Source: Bacillus sp. RAR_GA_16 (GTDB lineage: Bacteria; Bacillota; Bacilli; Bacillales; Guptibacillaceae). From it: DNA of 64,000 nt. The stretch covers positions 62,001 through 126,000 of the forward strand of contig NZ_JAIUKZ010000016.1 of assembly GCF_020165985.1 (NCBI RefSeq), written 5' to 3'. Both the position numbers and the translations under genes were made by a program. Shown in pieces: positions 33,403 to 41,290 of this stretch. Numbering within the stretch: position 1 is the stretch's first letter; the number at the start of each line of letters is the position of its first letter. The notes beneath the pieces were generated by a model, which searched no databases, had not been told where the DNA came from, and saw only the letters and a list, made by a program, of their open reading frames with translations.

Positions 33403-34692
33403 ATGATTAGTATTATTGTGGGTCTCGCTCTCTTAATGCTCCTCGCATACCTTGGGTGGTCCATTATTTGGATTGCACCATTGGTATCTGGGATAGTAGC
33501 ATTGTTGAGCGGCATGAATATTCTCGAATCCTATACAGGGACGTATATGGAAGGTTTCGTTGATTTCGCAAAAGCGTATTTCCCGATTTTCTTATTTGGA
33601 GCGATTTTTGGGAAGTTAATGGAGGACACAGGGGCAGCGCAGTCTGTTGCTTATAAAATCTCAAACTTAATCGGAGAGAAACGTGCGATTCTTGGGATGT
33701 TGATCTCGGCAGCGATTCTTACATACGGAGGCGTTAGTCTCTTTGTTGTTGTATTCGCCGTTTATCCACTCGCGGTTGCAATGTTCCGCCAGGCAAACGT
33801 ATCAAGAAAGCTACTCCCGTCTACGTTTGTTTTAGGAGCTTTTACATTTACGATGACGGCTCTCCCGGGAACACCACAGATCCAAAACATTATCCCGATT
33901 AATACGTTTAAAACGTCGACGATGGCAGCGCCGATTCTTGGGATTGTCGCTGGTTTAATTATGGCAGTTGGGGGTTATTTTTATCTGAAGTTCCGTGAGA
34001 AGCAGCTCACGAAAAATGGTGAGGAATTTACGGAGCCTAAGGGATCAAACGAAGTAAAAAGTATTAATGAAGATGAACTTCCGAACTGGATTCTATCTGT
34101 GATTCCACTAATTGCTGTTGTTGTGACACTAAATGCGTTTGAAAACTTAAGCATTTTAATTGCGCTTGGTATCGGCATTTTGCTCATCATGCTCTTTAAT
34201 ATTAAAAATTACAAGCAATTCATTAAAGCGATTAATGGAGGCGCATCAGGCTCTGTTATGGCAACAATTAATACGAGTGCTGCCGTTGGTTTCGGTTCTG
34301 TCGTGACAGCTTCACCTGGTTTTGAAGCTGTAAAAGACCTGATCTTTGCGATTCCACTTAGCCCGTATTTTTCAGAAGCCTTTGCTGTTCAGCTTTTAGC
34401 AATGATTACAGGCTCAGCTTCTGGTGGTATGGGAATTGCGCTTGAAGCGCTCGGTAGCGAATACTATGACATTGCGATCAGTAACAACCTTAGTTTAGAA
34501 GCGTTCCACCGTATCACGGCCGTGGCTTCTGGGGCATCGATTCTCCCGCATAACGGCGCGCTTTTAACGCTATTTACGGTAACAGGACTAACACATAAAG
34601 ATTCATATAAAGACGTTTTCGTCGTTGGACTAATCATACCGATGATTGCCACAATCGCTATTATTTTCTTGGCGATGATGGGCATCAACTAA
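33403..34692 (+). CDS. GntP-family permease, probable 3-hydroxybutyrate transporter
   Basis: 429 residues with about 12 hydrophobic segments. The GntP features are IFLFGAIFGKLMEDTGAAQSVA, LTYGGVSLFVVVFAVYPLA and FTMTALPGTPQIQN in the first half and SGASILPHNGALLTLFTVTG near the end. It is most like YxjC, which lies in the B. subtilis ketone-body operon yxjC-scoAB-yxjF. Here it converges with a 3-hydroxybutyrate dehydrogenase gene, which supports 3-hydroxybutyrate uptake; the CoA transferase genes are not in this window. Ribosome binding site TGAGGAGGC. Confidence 0.86.
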   Translation: MISIIVGLALLMLLAYLGWSIIWIAPLVSGIVALLSGMNILESYTGTYMEGFVDFAKAYFPIFLFGAIFGKLMEDTGAAQSVAYKISNLIGEKRAILGMLISAAILTYGGVSLFVVVFAVYPLAVAMFRQANVSRKLLPSTFVLGAFTFTMTALPGTPQIQNIIPINTFKTSTMAAPILGIVAGLIMAVGGYFYLKFREKQLTKNGEEFTEPKGSNEVKSINEDELPNWILSVIPLIAVVVTLNAFENLSILIALGIGILLIMLFNIKNYKQFIKAINGGASGSVMATINTSAAVGFGSVVTASPGFEAVKDLIFAIPLSPYFSEAFAVQLLAMITGSASGGMGIALEALGSEYYDIAISNNLSLEAFHRITAVASGASILPHNGALLTLFTVTGLTHKDSYKDVFVVGLIIPMIATIAIIFLAMMGIN

Positions 34693-34707
34693 ATAACCTA
34701 AACAAAG

Positions 34708-34757
34708 AAAATCCCCCGCTCTTCCTTTTATAAAAGGAAGAGCGGGGGATTTTTTTA
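34708..34757. terminator. Very strong bidirectional terminator
   Basis: AATCCCCCGCTCTTCC and its exact complement form a stem of more than 16 bp, followed by seven T, between convergent genes. Confidence 0.93.
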
Positions 34758-35531
34758 CTGAGCTGTATAACCACCATCGATGACAGCGGCTTGACCTGTA
34801 ATACTTTTCGCTTTCTCGCTAACAAGGAAAATGGAGTAGTCGGCCACTTCTTGCACCTGGATTAAACGCTTCTGAGGAACAAGTGGATAAATGACTTGTT
34901 CTAGGGCTTTCTCTTTTTCGATATTGCGCGTTTTCGCAAGGTCCTCGAGCTGATTCTGAACAAGAGGAGTGTCAACGTAACCCGGGCAGATGGCATTGAC
35001 GGTAATGCCGTGATCTGCGCCTTCAAGTGCGGCTACCTTTGTAAGACCAATAACCCCGTGCTTTGCACTGTTGTAGCCGGCTTTACCAGCAAAACCAATA
35101 AGCCCATTGATGGAAGCCATGTTCAGAATACGACCATATCCTTGTTCCTTCATGATTGGAAAAGCGTATTTAATTCCATAGAAAGGCCCCTTAAGCATAA
35201 TATCAAGGATTAGTCCGTACTTCTCACTTGGAAACTCTTCAATAGGGGCGACATGCTGGATTCCTGCATTGTTAATAAGGATATCGATTCGGCCAAATTT
35301 CCTGACCGTTTCTTCAATCGCGTTCTTTACATCTTCTTCTTTCGCAACGTTCGCCACAACACCTTCAACGGTATAGCCTTGAGACGTTAAGCTTTCCACT
35401 GACTCTTTTAGCGTGTCCTCATTAATGTCATTAAGCATGACCTTCGCGCCAGCCTTCGCAAACTCAGTTGCAATCTCAAGTCCGATACCTTGACCAGAGC
35501 CGGTTATTAATGCACATTTACCTTCAAGCAT
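34755..35531 (-). CDS. 3-hydroxybutyrate dehydrogenase (SDR)
   Basis: 258 residues from ATG 35531 (ribosome binding site GGAGGAAACA); an upstream in-frame extension has no site. The NAD motif is TGSGQGIGLEIA, NNAG is present, and the catalytic set is Ser in MASINGLIG and YNSAKHG (Tyr, Lys). The late segment CPGYVDTPLVQNQLEDLAKT with a lid rich in Gln/Lys matches D-3-hydroxybutyrate dehydrogenases such as BdhA/YxjF. It oxidises 3-hydroxybutyrate to acetoacetate. The neighbouring GntP permease likely supplies the substrate. Confidence 0.9.
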   Translation of the reverse strand: MLEGKCALITGSGQGIGLEIATEFAKAGAKVMLNDINEDTLKESVESLTSQGYTVEGVVANVAKEEDVKNAIEETVRKFGRIDILINNAGIQHVAPIEEFPSEKYGLILDIMLKGPFYGIKYAFPIMKEQGYGRILNMASINGLIGFAGKAGYNSAKHGVIGLTKVAALEGADHGITVNAICPGYVDTPLVQNQLEDLAKTRNIEKEKALEQVIYPLVPQKRLIQVQEVADYSIFLVSEKAKSITGQAAVIDGGYTAQ

Positions 35532-35654
35532 CGTTGTTTCCTCCTTAAGTATAAGTAACTCAGCTCTTAGGATACCCAATTCGGCTCAAGATATTTCGAC
35601 TTTATTCGTCCTATATCGGGTGGTGACAGGCACCATCAACCATCACCAACAAAA

Positions 35655-35684
35655 AGGCCCTCTCCCCAAAGGGGAGAGGGCCTA
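35655..35684 (-). terminator. Terminator of the BCCT transporter gene
   Basis: AGGCCCTCTCCCC and GGGGAGAGGGCCT arms; on the minus strand a T5 run follows. Confidence 0.88.
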
Positions 35685-35689
35685 ACAAC

Positions 35690-37219
35690 TTATTTGATGA
35701 TTTTCTGATCTCTTGCCATTTCTTTCGCTACTTTAGGTGCGAGCCAAATCATTGGCAGAAGGATTAGCGAGACTGGAACAGCAGTTACGACAATAAAGTT
35801 CTGTAACTGGGTAATACCACTGTCTCCTGTAATAAGAAGGATAACAGCAACAGTTCCCATCAGAATGGCCCAGAAGACGCGAAGCCATCTTTGTGGATCG
35901 CCTTCACCTGTAACGGCCATGGCAATCGTATAAGACATGGAGTCACTTGTTGTAACAACGAACAGAATCGTTAGAATCAAGAACAGTGGTGAAACGATGC
36001 TTGCAAGCGGGAATTGTTCAGTAATGGCGAACATGGCCGCAGGATTACCAGCTGCATTCAAGGCTTCTGAAATGGAACCTGGATTTGAAAGTTCAAAGAA
36101 GATTCCTGATCCGCCAAGTACCGTAAACCAGAACGTTGAGATAACCGGTGCGAAGATCGAAACAGCAATAATAATGTCTCGAATCGTACGTCCTCGTGAA
36201 ATACGACTAACGAGAATCGCCATCATCGGACCGTATCCGATGAACCAGCCCCAGAAGAAGACTGTCCAGAATGAAAGCCAACCGGTATCACCGCGGAAAG
36301 TACTCATTGTAACAAATTGATCAACATATACACCAAATCCAGAGATAAAGTGATTAAAGATAAAGCCGCCAGGACCGAAGATTACGATAAAGATCATAAG
36401 TCCAATCGCAAGACGAACGTTAAAGCTACTTAAATATTGAATTCCTTTGTACAGTCCTGTAACTGCTGAAATGGTTGAAACCACTACGACGGCTAAAATA
36501 ATCGAGAATTGCGTGCTGAATTGATTTGGAATGCCGAAGATTTCCTGTAAACCATAGCTAGCTTGTAATCCTAAGAATCCAATTGGTCCAATTGTACCTG
36601 CAGCAACCGCGATCACGGAAAACGCATCAATTAGAGTACCAAACCAGCTGTGACGCAGTTTTTCACCGAAAATCGGATAGAGAAGCGTACGCGGCTTCAT
36701 TGGCATGCCTTTATGGTAATGACCGTACATCATCACGACGGCACTAATTGTACCTAGAATTGCCCAGGCAAGGAAACCCCAGTGCATGAAACTTTGCGCA
36801 AGTGCGGTATCAATCGCACCTTGAGTTCCAGCTTCAATGCCTTTTCCATCTTGAGAAGGGGGAACAGTTAGGAAGTGGTACATCGGTTCAGCCGCTGCCC
36901 AAAACACACCGCCACCAGCAAGGAGCGTCGCCATGATAATGGATAACCACTTATAAAGACTAAGCTCTGGTTTCTCCATCCCACCTAATTTTATTTTTCC
37001 ATATTTAGAGAATGCTAATCCAATTCCTACAAAGAATGTTGCTAGCATCAACACTTGCCAGAATGCTCCAAAATATTTCGCAGACCAGGCAAAGCTTGAG
37101 CTAACCATATTTTCGACCAATGAAATATCAAAAAGTGCAAGAACCACGAAGAGGATCAATACCCCACCGCTTATACCAAAGACGGGCCAATCAATACGCC
37201 CAGTTTCTTTATTGTTCAT
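35690..37219 (-). CDS. BCCT-family transporter
   Basis: 509 residues from ATG 37219 (ribosome binding site AAAGGAG). Twelve hydrophobic segments are visible. The BCCT signature region reads FFWGWFIGYGPMMAILVSR with ISRGRTIR, and helix 4 has GGGVFWAAAEPMYHF. In betaine carriers such as OpuD and BetP the signature reads WAWWISWSPF, so several aromatic box residues differ here. Uptake of betaine, choline or a related quaternary amine is the family role, but the changed box makes the substrate uncertain. An inverted repeat lies about 95 bases upstream. Confidence 0.9.
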   Translation of the reverse strand: MNNKETGRIDWPVFGISGGVLILFVVLALFDISLVENMVSSSFAWSAKYFGAFWQVLMLATFFVGIGLAFSKYGKIKLGGMEKPELSLYKWLSIIMATLLAGGGVFWAAAEPMYHFLTVPPSQDGKGIEAGTQGAIDTALAQSFMHWGFLAWAILGTISAVVMMYGHYHKGMPMKPRTLLYPIFGEKLRHSWFGTLIDAFSVIAVAAGTIGPIGFLGLQASYGLQEIFGIPNQFSTQFSIILAVVVVSTISAVTGLYKGIQYLSSFNVRLAIGLMIFIVIFGPGGFIFNHFISGFGVYVDQFVTMSTFRGDTGWLSFWTVFFWGWFIGYGPMMAILVSRISRGRTIRDIIIAVSIFAPVISTFWFTVLGGSGIFFELSNPGSISEALNAAGNPAAMFAITEQFPLASIVSPLFLILTILFVVTTSDSMSYTIAMAVTGEGDPQRWLRVFWAILMGTVAVILLITGDSGITQLQNFIVVTAVPVSLILLPMIWLAPKVAKEMARDQKIIK

Positions 37220-37310
37220 AAAAGACTCCTTTAATCGCTTTTTAAACACAATTACTTACTCTATCACTACCGTTAGTATGGTGTAAAGAGAGAAGTTTTA
37301 ATCTGCTTCA

Positions 37311-37343
37311 TACCTGAATAATTTTAAAGAACTATTTCAGGTA
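37311..37343. promoter_or_regulatory. Inverted repeat upstream of the BCCT gene
   Basis: TACCTGAA and TTCAGGTA arms are separated by about 17 bases, with one additional A/T pair at the inner edge. It could be an operator for the transporter gene. Confidence 0.45.
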
Positions 37344-37432
37344 ATCGATTCCATTAACCTCCTTTTTTGTATAATAAAGTCGAATTAAGTCGAAATTGTG
37401 ATTTCAATTTTAAATACCCCATGTAAATAAAA

Positions 37433-37466
37433 TGAAACCGGAAAGAATGAGGCATTCTTTCCGGTT
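37433..37466 (-). terminator. Terminator of the small membrane-protein pair
   Basis: AAACCGGAAAGAATG and CATTCTTTCCGGTTT arms around a three-base loop; on the minus strand a T-rich tail follows. Confidence 0.85.
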
Positions 37467-37504
37467 TCGACATCGCTTCTTATGTGGATCGTTCATCGTA
37501 ACCA

Positions 37505-37933
37505 TTATTTTGACCAGTAGCCATCTTCCAAATGATAACCGAGCCGCTTCATTCTAAAATAATAAGCTCCGAGAAGTAGTACAAAACTAAAGAAAAAGTT
37601 AATCATTGCGAGGATTAGTGATGATAGTAAACCTGAATTGTTACCAACATAATGAGTGATGAAGAAAAAAATAAACCCAGGGATGCCTACAATCCAAGGA
37701 TGTTTCTTCATATTGAATTTGCGATCAGTAGGCGTAAGAAATTTTTCATCCGACTGTTTGATGGTGCTCCTTGAAATGTAGGCTAGAAGAATGAGGAGGA
37801 GTAAGGAAATTGGAAATCCGAAGGTAAATCCTAAATAGTAAAAGGCTAGGAAGGCTCCGCCGAAAAGAATGAACATAAACAGAAATGACAATAGAAATTC
37901 CTTGCCGGGCGAGCGGGCTTTTTTCTTTAGCAT
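37505..37933 (-). CDS. Four-helix membrane protein, unknown
   Basis: 142 residues from ATG 37933 (ribosome binding site AGGAGGT). Basic N-terminus (KKKARSPGKE), then four hydrophobic segments in two pairs, divided by a polar loop (SRSTIKQSDEKFLTPTDRKFNMKKH). The second pair starts PWIVGIPGFIFFF. No family recognised. It follows another small membrane-protein gene by 24 bases, so the two are probably co-transcribed. Confidence 0.7.
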   Translation of the reverse strand: MLKKKARSPGKEFLLSFLFMFILFGGAFLAFYYLGFTFGFPISLLLLILLAYISRSTIKQSDEKFLTPTDRKFNMKKHPWIVGIPGFIFFFITHYVGNNSGLLSSLILAMINFFFSFVLLLGAYYFRMKRLGYHLEDGYWSK

Positions 37934-37956
37934 GAGACTACCTCCTGTTTTCATTC

Positions 37957-38133
37957 TTAATTTTTACGACGCCAGAATTTCCATAGATAGAGCATGAAAT
38001 AAAATGTAAGGATGCCTAGAATCATTGAGAAATTTTCGGATGAAAAAATGGGTTGATTATTCTTAATGGAGAGTAAGGAAAGCACAGCCATTCCCACTAT
38101 GATGACGAGAATAAATTTCATTGTCTTTTCCAT
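37957..38133 (-). CDS. Small two-helix membrane protein, unknown
   Basis: 58 residues from ATG 38133 (or the adjacent ATG at 38136), preceded by AAAGGTAG. The first helix is KFILVIIVGMAVLSLL, the second MILGILTFYFMLYLWKFW, with a basic end WRRKN. It is the first gene of a two-gene unit with the four-helix protein. Confidence 0.65.
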   Translation of the reverse strand: MEKTMKFILVIIVGMAVLSLLSIKNNQPIFSSENFSMILGILTFYFMLYLWKFWRRKN

Positions 38134-38249
38134 CATCTTCTACCTTTCTAAATACTTAATAAATACCTGATAACAGGGCATAATAAACCAAATTTTTACA
38201 CAGAAAAGCCCGCGTAGGCGATTTACGCAGGGGGATGAGGCGGACATTT

Positions 38250-38975
38250 TTACTCATTAAACGCCACATAAAATGGTTGATGTTCTTCATCTAAGCAATA
38301 CTCCATCCGCTGGCGAAAATTTTTCCAGGTGACCATATGAAGCGCTTTTTCGGTGGGAAAGAAGCCAACTTCAAGGCTCTCTGAAGAGGTTGTCAGTTCA
38401 CCGCCAACATAGTTAGCGAGAAAAAGGTTATTCGAAATAGAGGATTTCACGTTTTGAAAAACGCCGCAGAATTTAATGATTTCGATATCAGCACCGGATT
38501 CTTCTTTCGCTTCTCGAATGGCGGCGTTATGTAATGATTCTCCTTCTTCGACCTGACCGCCTGGGAATTCCCATCCTCTGCGCGGACCCTTAATTAAAAG
38601 GATTTCCTTCTCTTCATTTAAAATAATCGTGGCTGCTGAAAGAATATGTTTTGGCGGGTGATATGAGTGGGGTTCGGCAGTGGATGCGAGAAAATCCTGG
38701 CTACTTTCAAGATACAGATTGCCGATTTCTTCTCTACGTTCCTTCGCCTTCTGGTGTAGGTTGCTTTTTCGAATCTGTTGTTCAATTTCTTCATAGTGAT
38801 CACGACTTTCATATTGCCAGGTAGCCGTAATTTCATTCTTGTTCTCATTGACCCAACGACCTACCAATTTCGCACCGTGTTTTAACTGATTTGGATAAAG
38901 ATAAGTATGGAAAAAATCGTTGAATTCATCTAGTTTTTCAGGTTGAATGGTGTAAGTTTTTCTTCGATAAATCAT
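38250..38975 (-). CDS. NIPSNAP/ABM-like domain fused to a NUDIX hydrolase
   Basis: 241 residues. The N-terminal part (about 1-85) has the dimeric alpha/beta-barrel pattern of NIPSNAP proteins: YRRKTYTIQPEKLDEFNDFF, then LVGRWVNENKNEITATWQYES. The C-terminal part (about 110-235) is a NUDIX domain with the box GQVEEGESLHNAAIREAKEESGADI given here as G-x5-E-x7-REAKEESG, preceded by RGWEFPGG. NUDIX enzymes cleave nucleoside diphosphate derivatives. The fusion suggests an allosteric or specificity role for the first domain. Ribosome binding site GGAGAGAG. Confidence 0.88.
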   Translation of the reverse strand: MIYRRKTYTIQPEKLDEFNDFFHTYLYPNQLKHGAKLVGRWVNENKNEITATWQYESRDHYEEIEQQIRKSNLHQKAKERREEIGNLYLESSQDFLASTAEPHSYHPPKHILSAATIILNEEKEILLIKGPRRGWEFPGGQVEEGESLHNAAIREAKEESGADIEIIKFCGVFQNVKSSISNNLFLANYVGGELTTSSESLEVGFFPTEKALHMVTWKNFRQRMEYCLDEEHQPFYVAFNE

Positions 38976-39135
38976 GTGCAGTCTCTCTCCATTTCAAAAA
39001 AAAGTGTCGTTATCATACTATTGTGTCAAATTATTAATGTTTTGACAATTTCCACTTCATCCGCATTAATAGCGGTTTTGGTTTCACACCTGTAAGATAA
39101 ACCTAGCTTCATATTCATTCAAAGGAGAGAATAAC

Positions 39136-39873
39136 ATGCCAGAATTACATGGACGAGTCATCTTAATCACCGGCGGTAATCGAGGACAGGGAAAAGCAAT
39201 TGCCGAGCATCTTGTTTCGTTAGGAGCAAAAGTGGTGATTGGCGCACGTCTCTATGAAAATGCACAGAAAGTGGCAAGTGTGATGGGAGCTTATCCTGTG
39301 CAATTGGATGTGACAAAAGAAGCGCATTGGAAAGAAGCGATTGAGGAGATTCAATCCGAATTCGGTCAGCTTGATGCGCTTGTGAACAATGCCGGAATAT
39401 TAAAACGAAAGCCATTTACTGATTTATCGGTAGAGGAATATCAAGAGTTGATTGAGGTGAATCAGCTCGGAGTATTTATGGGGATGCAAGCCGTCGTTCC
39501 ATTAATGGAAAAACAGCGAAAAGGGGCGATTGTGAATAACGTTTCAATCTCAGCATTTGCTCCCATCGGTCAGTCTGCCGCTTATGCCGCTACGAAAGCA
39601 GCTGTTGTCGCGATGTCTAAAGCAGCGGCAATCGAATTAGGCCCTAAAGGGATTCGAGTAAACATGATTCACCCGGGAGGAGTTGAGACGGAGATGGCGA
39701 CACAAGGGAAGGGTGTGCCAGATTTTTACGAGACGATTCCGCTCGGTCGTATTGGAAAACCTGTGGAAATCGCGAGAGCCGTGGCCTTTCTTGTATCGGA
39801 TGAAAGCTCTTATTGTACGGGCACAGAGATTGTGATTGATGGAGGTATGACGCTCGGATCAGCTGATGTGTAA
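39136..39873 (+). CDS. SDR family oxidoreductase
   Basis: 245 residues, ATG after AAAGGAGAG. NAD(P) motif TGGNRGQGKAIA, NNAG motif, catalytic Ser in NNVSISAFAP, and YAATKAA for Tyr and Lys. The C-terminus DGGMTLGSADV is the usual SDR end. The enzyme is of the classical FabG/3-alpha-hydroxysteroid-like group; the substrate is unknown. No gene is close enough on the same strand to suggest an operon. Confidence 0.9.
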   Translation: MPELHGRVILITGGNRGQGKAIAEHLVSLGAKVVIGARLYENAQKVASVMGAYPVQLDVTKEAHWKEAIEEIQSEFGQLDALVNNAGILKRKPFTDLSVEEYQELIEVNQLGVFMGMQAVVPLMEKQRKGAIVNNVSISAFAPIGQSAAYAATKAAVVAMSKAAAIELGPKGIRVNMIHPGGVETEMATQGKGVPDFYETIPLGRIGKPVEIARAVAFLVSDESSYCTGTEIVIDGGMTLGSADV

Positions 39874-40193
39874 GAACTATAGTGGTAGAAGCAGGGCGTT
39901 TTCTTTGCTTTTTTGCAAAGCTAGAAGTTAGAATGAGGAACTGGGACTGAAATAAAATGTTCGGTCTTCTATTGCATGAGATTCGCGAATTTGAAGGTAA
40001 AAGACGAGAGGGAAGTTACCGGATAAGGAGCTCATCTCGTTATACACAAAATAGAATACCATCGAAAAGGTAGCAATGATCTGAACAAATAGCGTCAGAC
40101 ATAAGCCGAAAAGGAGAAAGAATCCTTTTCGGCTTTTTTTGTGTCTTTACAGCTGGCTTGAATGGTAGCAGGAAAATGAAATGGAGGTTTACA
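39874..40193. other. Intergenic region with one terminator
   Basis: Contains the terminator at 40107-40141 and otherwise no recognisable gene, RNA or repeat. The stretch 39940-40100 has no hairpin or reading frame worth reporting. Confidence 0.45.
40107..40141 (+). terminator. Terminator between SDR and M50-like genes
   Basis: AGCCGAAAAGGA and TCCTTTTCGGCT arms followed by seven T. Confidence 0.9.
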
Positions 40194-40673
40194 ATGTTTA
40201 CTTTAAGTGATATCCCTATGTTTTTTGTGAATTTCTTTATTATTCTACCAATCGTGACATTGGTGCATGAAGCAGGGCATGTACTAGTGGCGAGACTATT
40301 TGGAGGAAGGATAAAATTTTGTATTGGGACAGGGAAAAAGATGTTTGATATTGGTCCATTGGAGGTGCGGAAAAAGTACTTCATGGAAGGATGGTGTCAG
40401 TATGATAAGTTAACGTATGATAAAACGTGGGCTCATGTATCGATTTATCTAGCAGGGAGTTTATTTAATCTGATTCTTATTCTAGTCATTAACTATCTCA
40501 TTCTAACCGATGTCTTACCTAAAGCGCTTGTCTTTAGACAGTTTGTGTATTTTTCGTTCTACTTCATTTTCTTTTCTTTAATGCCATACAAAAACGAAGA
40601 TGGGAAACCAAGTGACGGGATGGCCATCTATGACGTCATTCGATACGGTAAAGCAGAAGATCCGATCGACTAA
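40194..40673 (+). CDS. Site-2-protease (M50)-like membrane protein
   Basis: 159 residues from ATG 40194 (ribosome binding site GGAGG). The first helix carries LVHEAGHVLVARLFGG, an HExxH zinc motif in a membrane helix as in S2P proteases, and the segment LMPYKNEDGKPSDGM near the C-terminus may correspond to the second metal-binding loop (NxxPxxxxDG) of M50. About four membrane segments are present. It is shorter than SpoIVFB and lacks PDZ or CBS domains. It could act on a membrane protein or serve as a non-proteolytic relative. Confidence 0.72.
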   Translation: MFTLSDIPMFFVNFFIILPIVTLVHEAGHVLVARLFGGRIKFCIGTGKKMFDIGPLEVRKKYFMEGWCQYDKLTYDKTWAHVSIYLAGSLFNLILILVINYLILTDVLPKALVFRQFVYFSFYFIFFSLMPYKNEDGKPSDGMAIYDVIRYGKAEDPID

Positions 40674-40691
40674 GTTCGACAGAAAGCGGGC

Positions 40692-40704
40692 GGTGCCAGG
40701 CACC
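40692..40704. repeat. Dispersed repeat copy, GGTGCCAGGCACC
   Basis: Full palindrome GCGGTGCC-A-GGCACCGC, with TTCGACA 17 bases upstream at 40675. It lies between convergent genes and, although stem-forming, has no T-run. Confidence 0.7.
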
Positions 40705-40712
40705 GCTTCCGC

Positions 40713-41063
40713 TCACTTTTCTTCATAGAACGTGATGCGATTTAGAAAGGGATCTGTGACGGTCATTTCGATGGTTTTCCAGGAGGTATGCCTCATGCCT
40801 GGGTTGGCGTAGGCGTACTCTTTTTGTGATAGTGTATGATGATAGTCTTCGACGTTATCTAGCTTTACGCGGATCGAGCTTCCAGGTGAAGCATCACCAT
40901 GGTGTTCCGTTAAATGAATCAAGGCGTTATGAAACGAGACTTGAATATATTCGGGCATATTTTCTTCATACTGATGTCGCCAATCAATCGTAAATCCTAA
41001 GAAATCCCGATAAAAGTCAGTGGCTTTTTCCGTGTCAAAGATGCGAAAAATCGGTGTAATCAT
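40713..41063 (-). CDS. VOC / glyoxalase superfamily protein
   Basis: 116 residues, one or two VOC beta-alpha-beta-beta-beta modules: PIFRIFDTEKATDFYRDFLGF and NALIHLTEHHGDASPGSSI, then VTDPFLNRITFYEE. The pattern matches bleomycin-resistance-like proteins with His and Glu metal positions, although exact ligands cannot be assigned. The VTDPFLNRITF segment normally precedes the final Glu ligand (Glu near residue 114). Function unknown. Confidence 0.82.
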   Translation of the reverse strand: MITPIFRIFDTEKATDFYRDFLGFTIDWRHQYEENMPEYIQVSFHNALIHLTEHHGDASPGSSIRVKLDNVEDYHHTLSQKEYAYANPGMRHTSWKTIEMTVTDPFLNRITFYEEK

Positions 41064-41247
41064 GAGTAGAAAGAACCTGCCTTTCCTTCATAGTTTTCAG
41101 CCCGTTTGATTCATCAATGTGAAACAATCCGACAAGAGTGACTAGCGTACATTCATCATATAACGAATCCACCTCTATAAAAAGGGTATCTGTAAAAAAA
41201 AGGGTGAAGAAGTTTCGATAATGCAAACACCCTAAGAAATCATCAAC

Positions 41248-41277
41248 AAAAAAAGAGTTCGGAAGAGTTCCGAACTC
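41248..41277 (-). terminator. Terminator of the alanine symporter gene
   Basis: GAGTTCGGAA and TTCCGAACTC arms with a three-base loop; a T7 run follows on the minus strand. Confidence 0.9.
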
Positions 41278-41290
41278 CTAAACTGCGATA

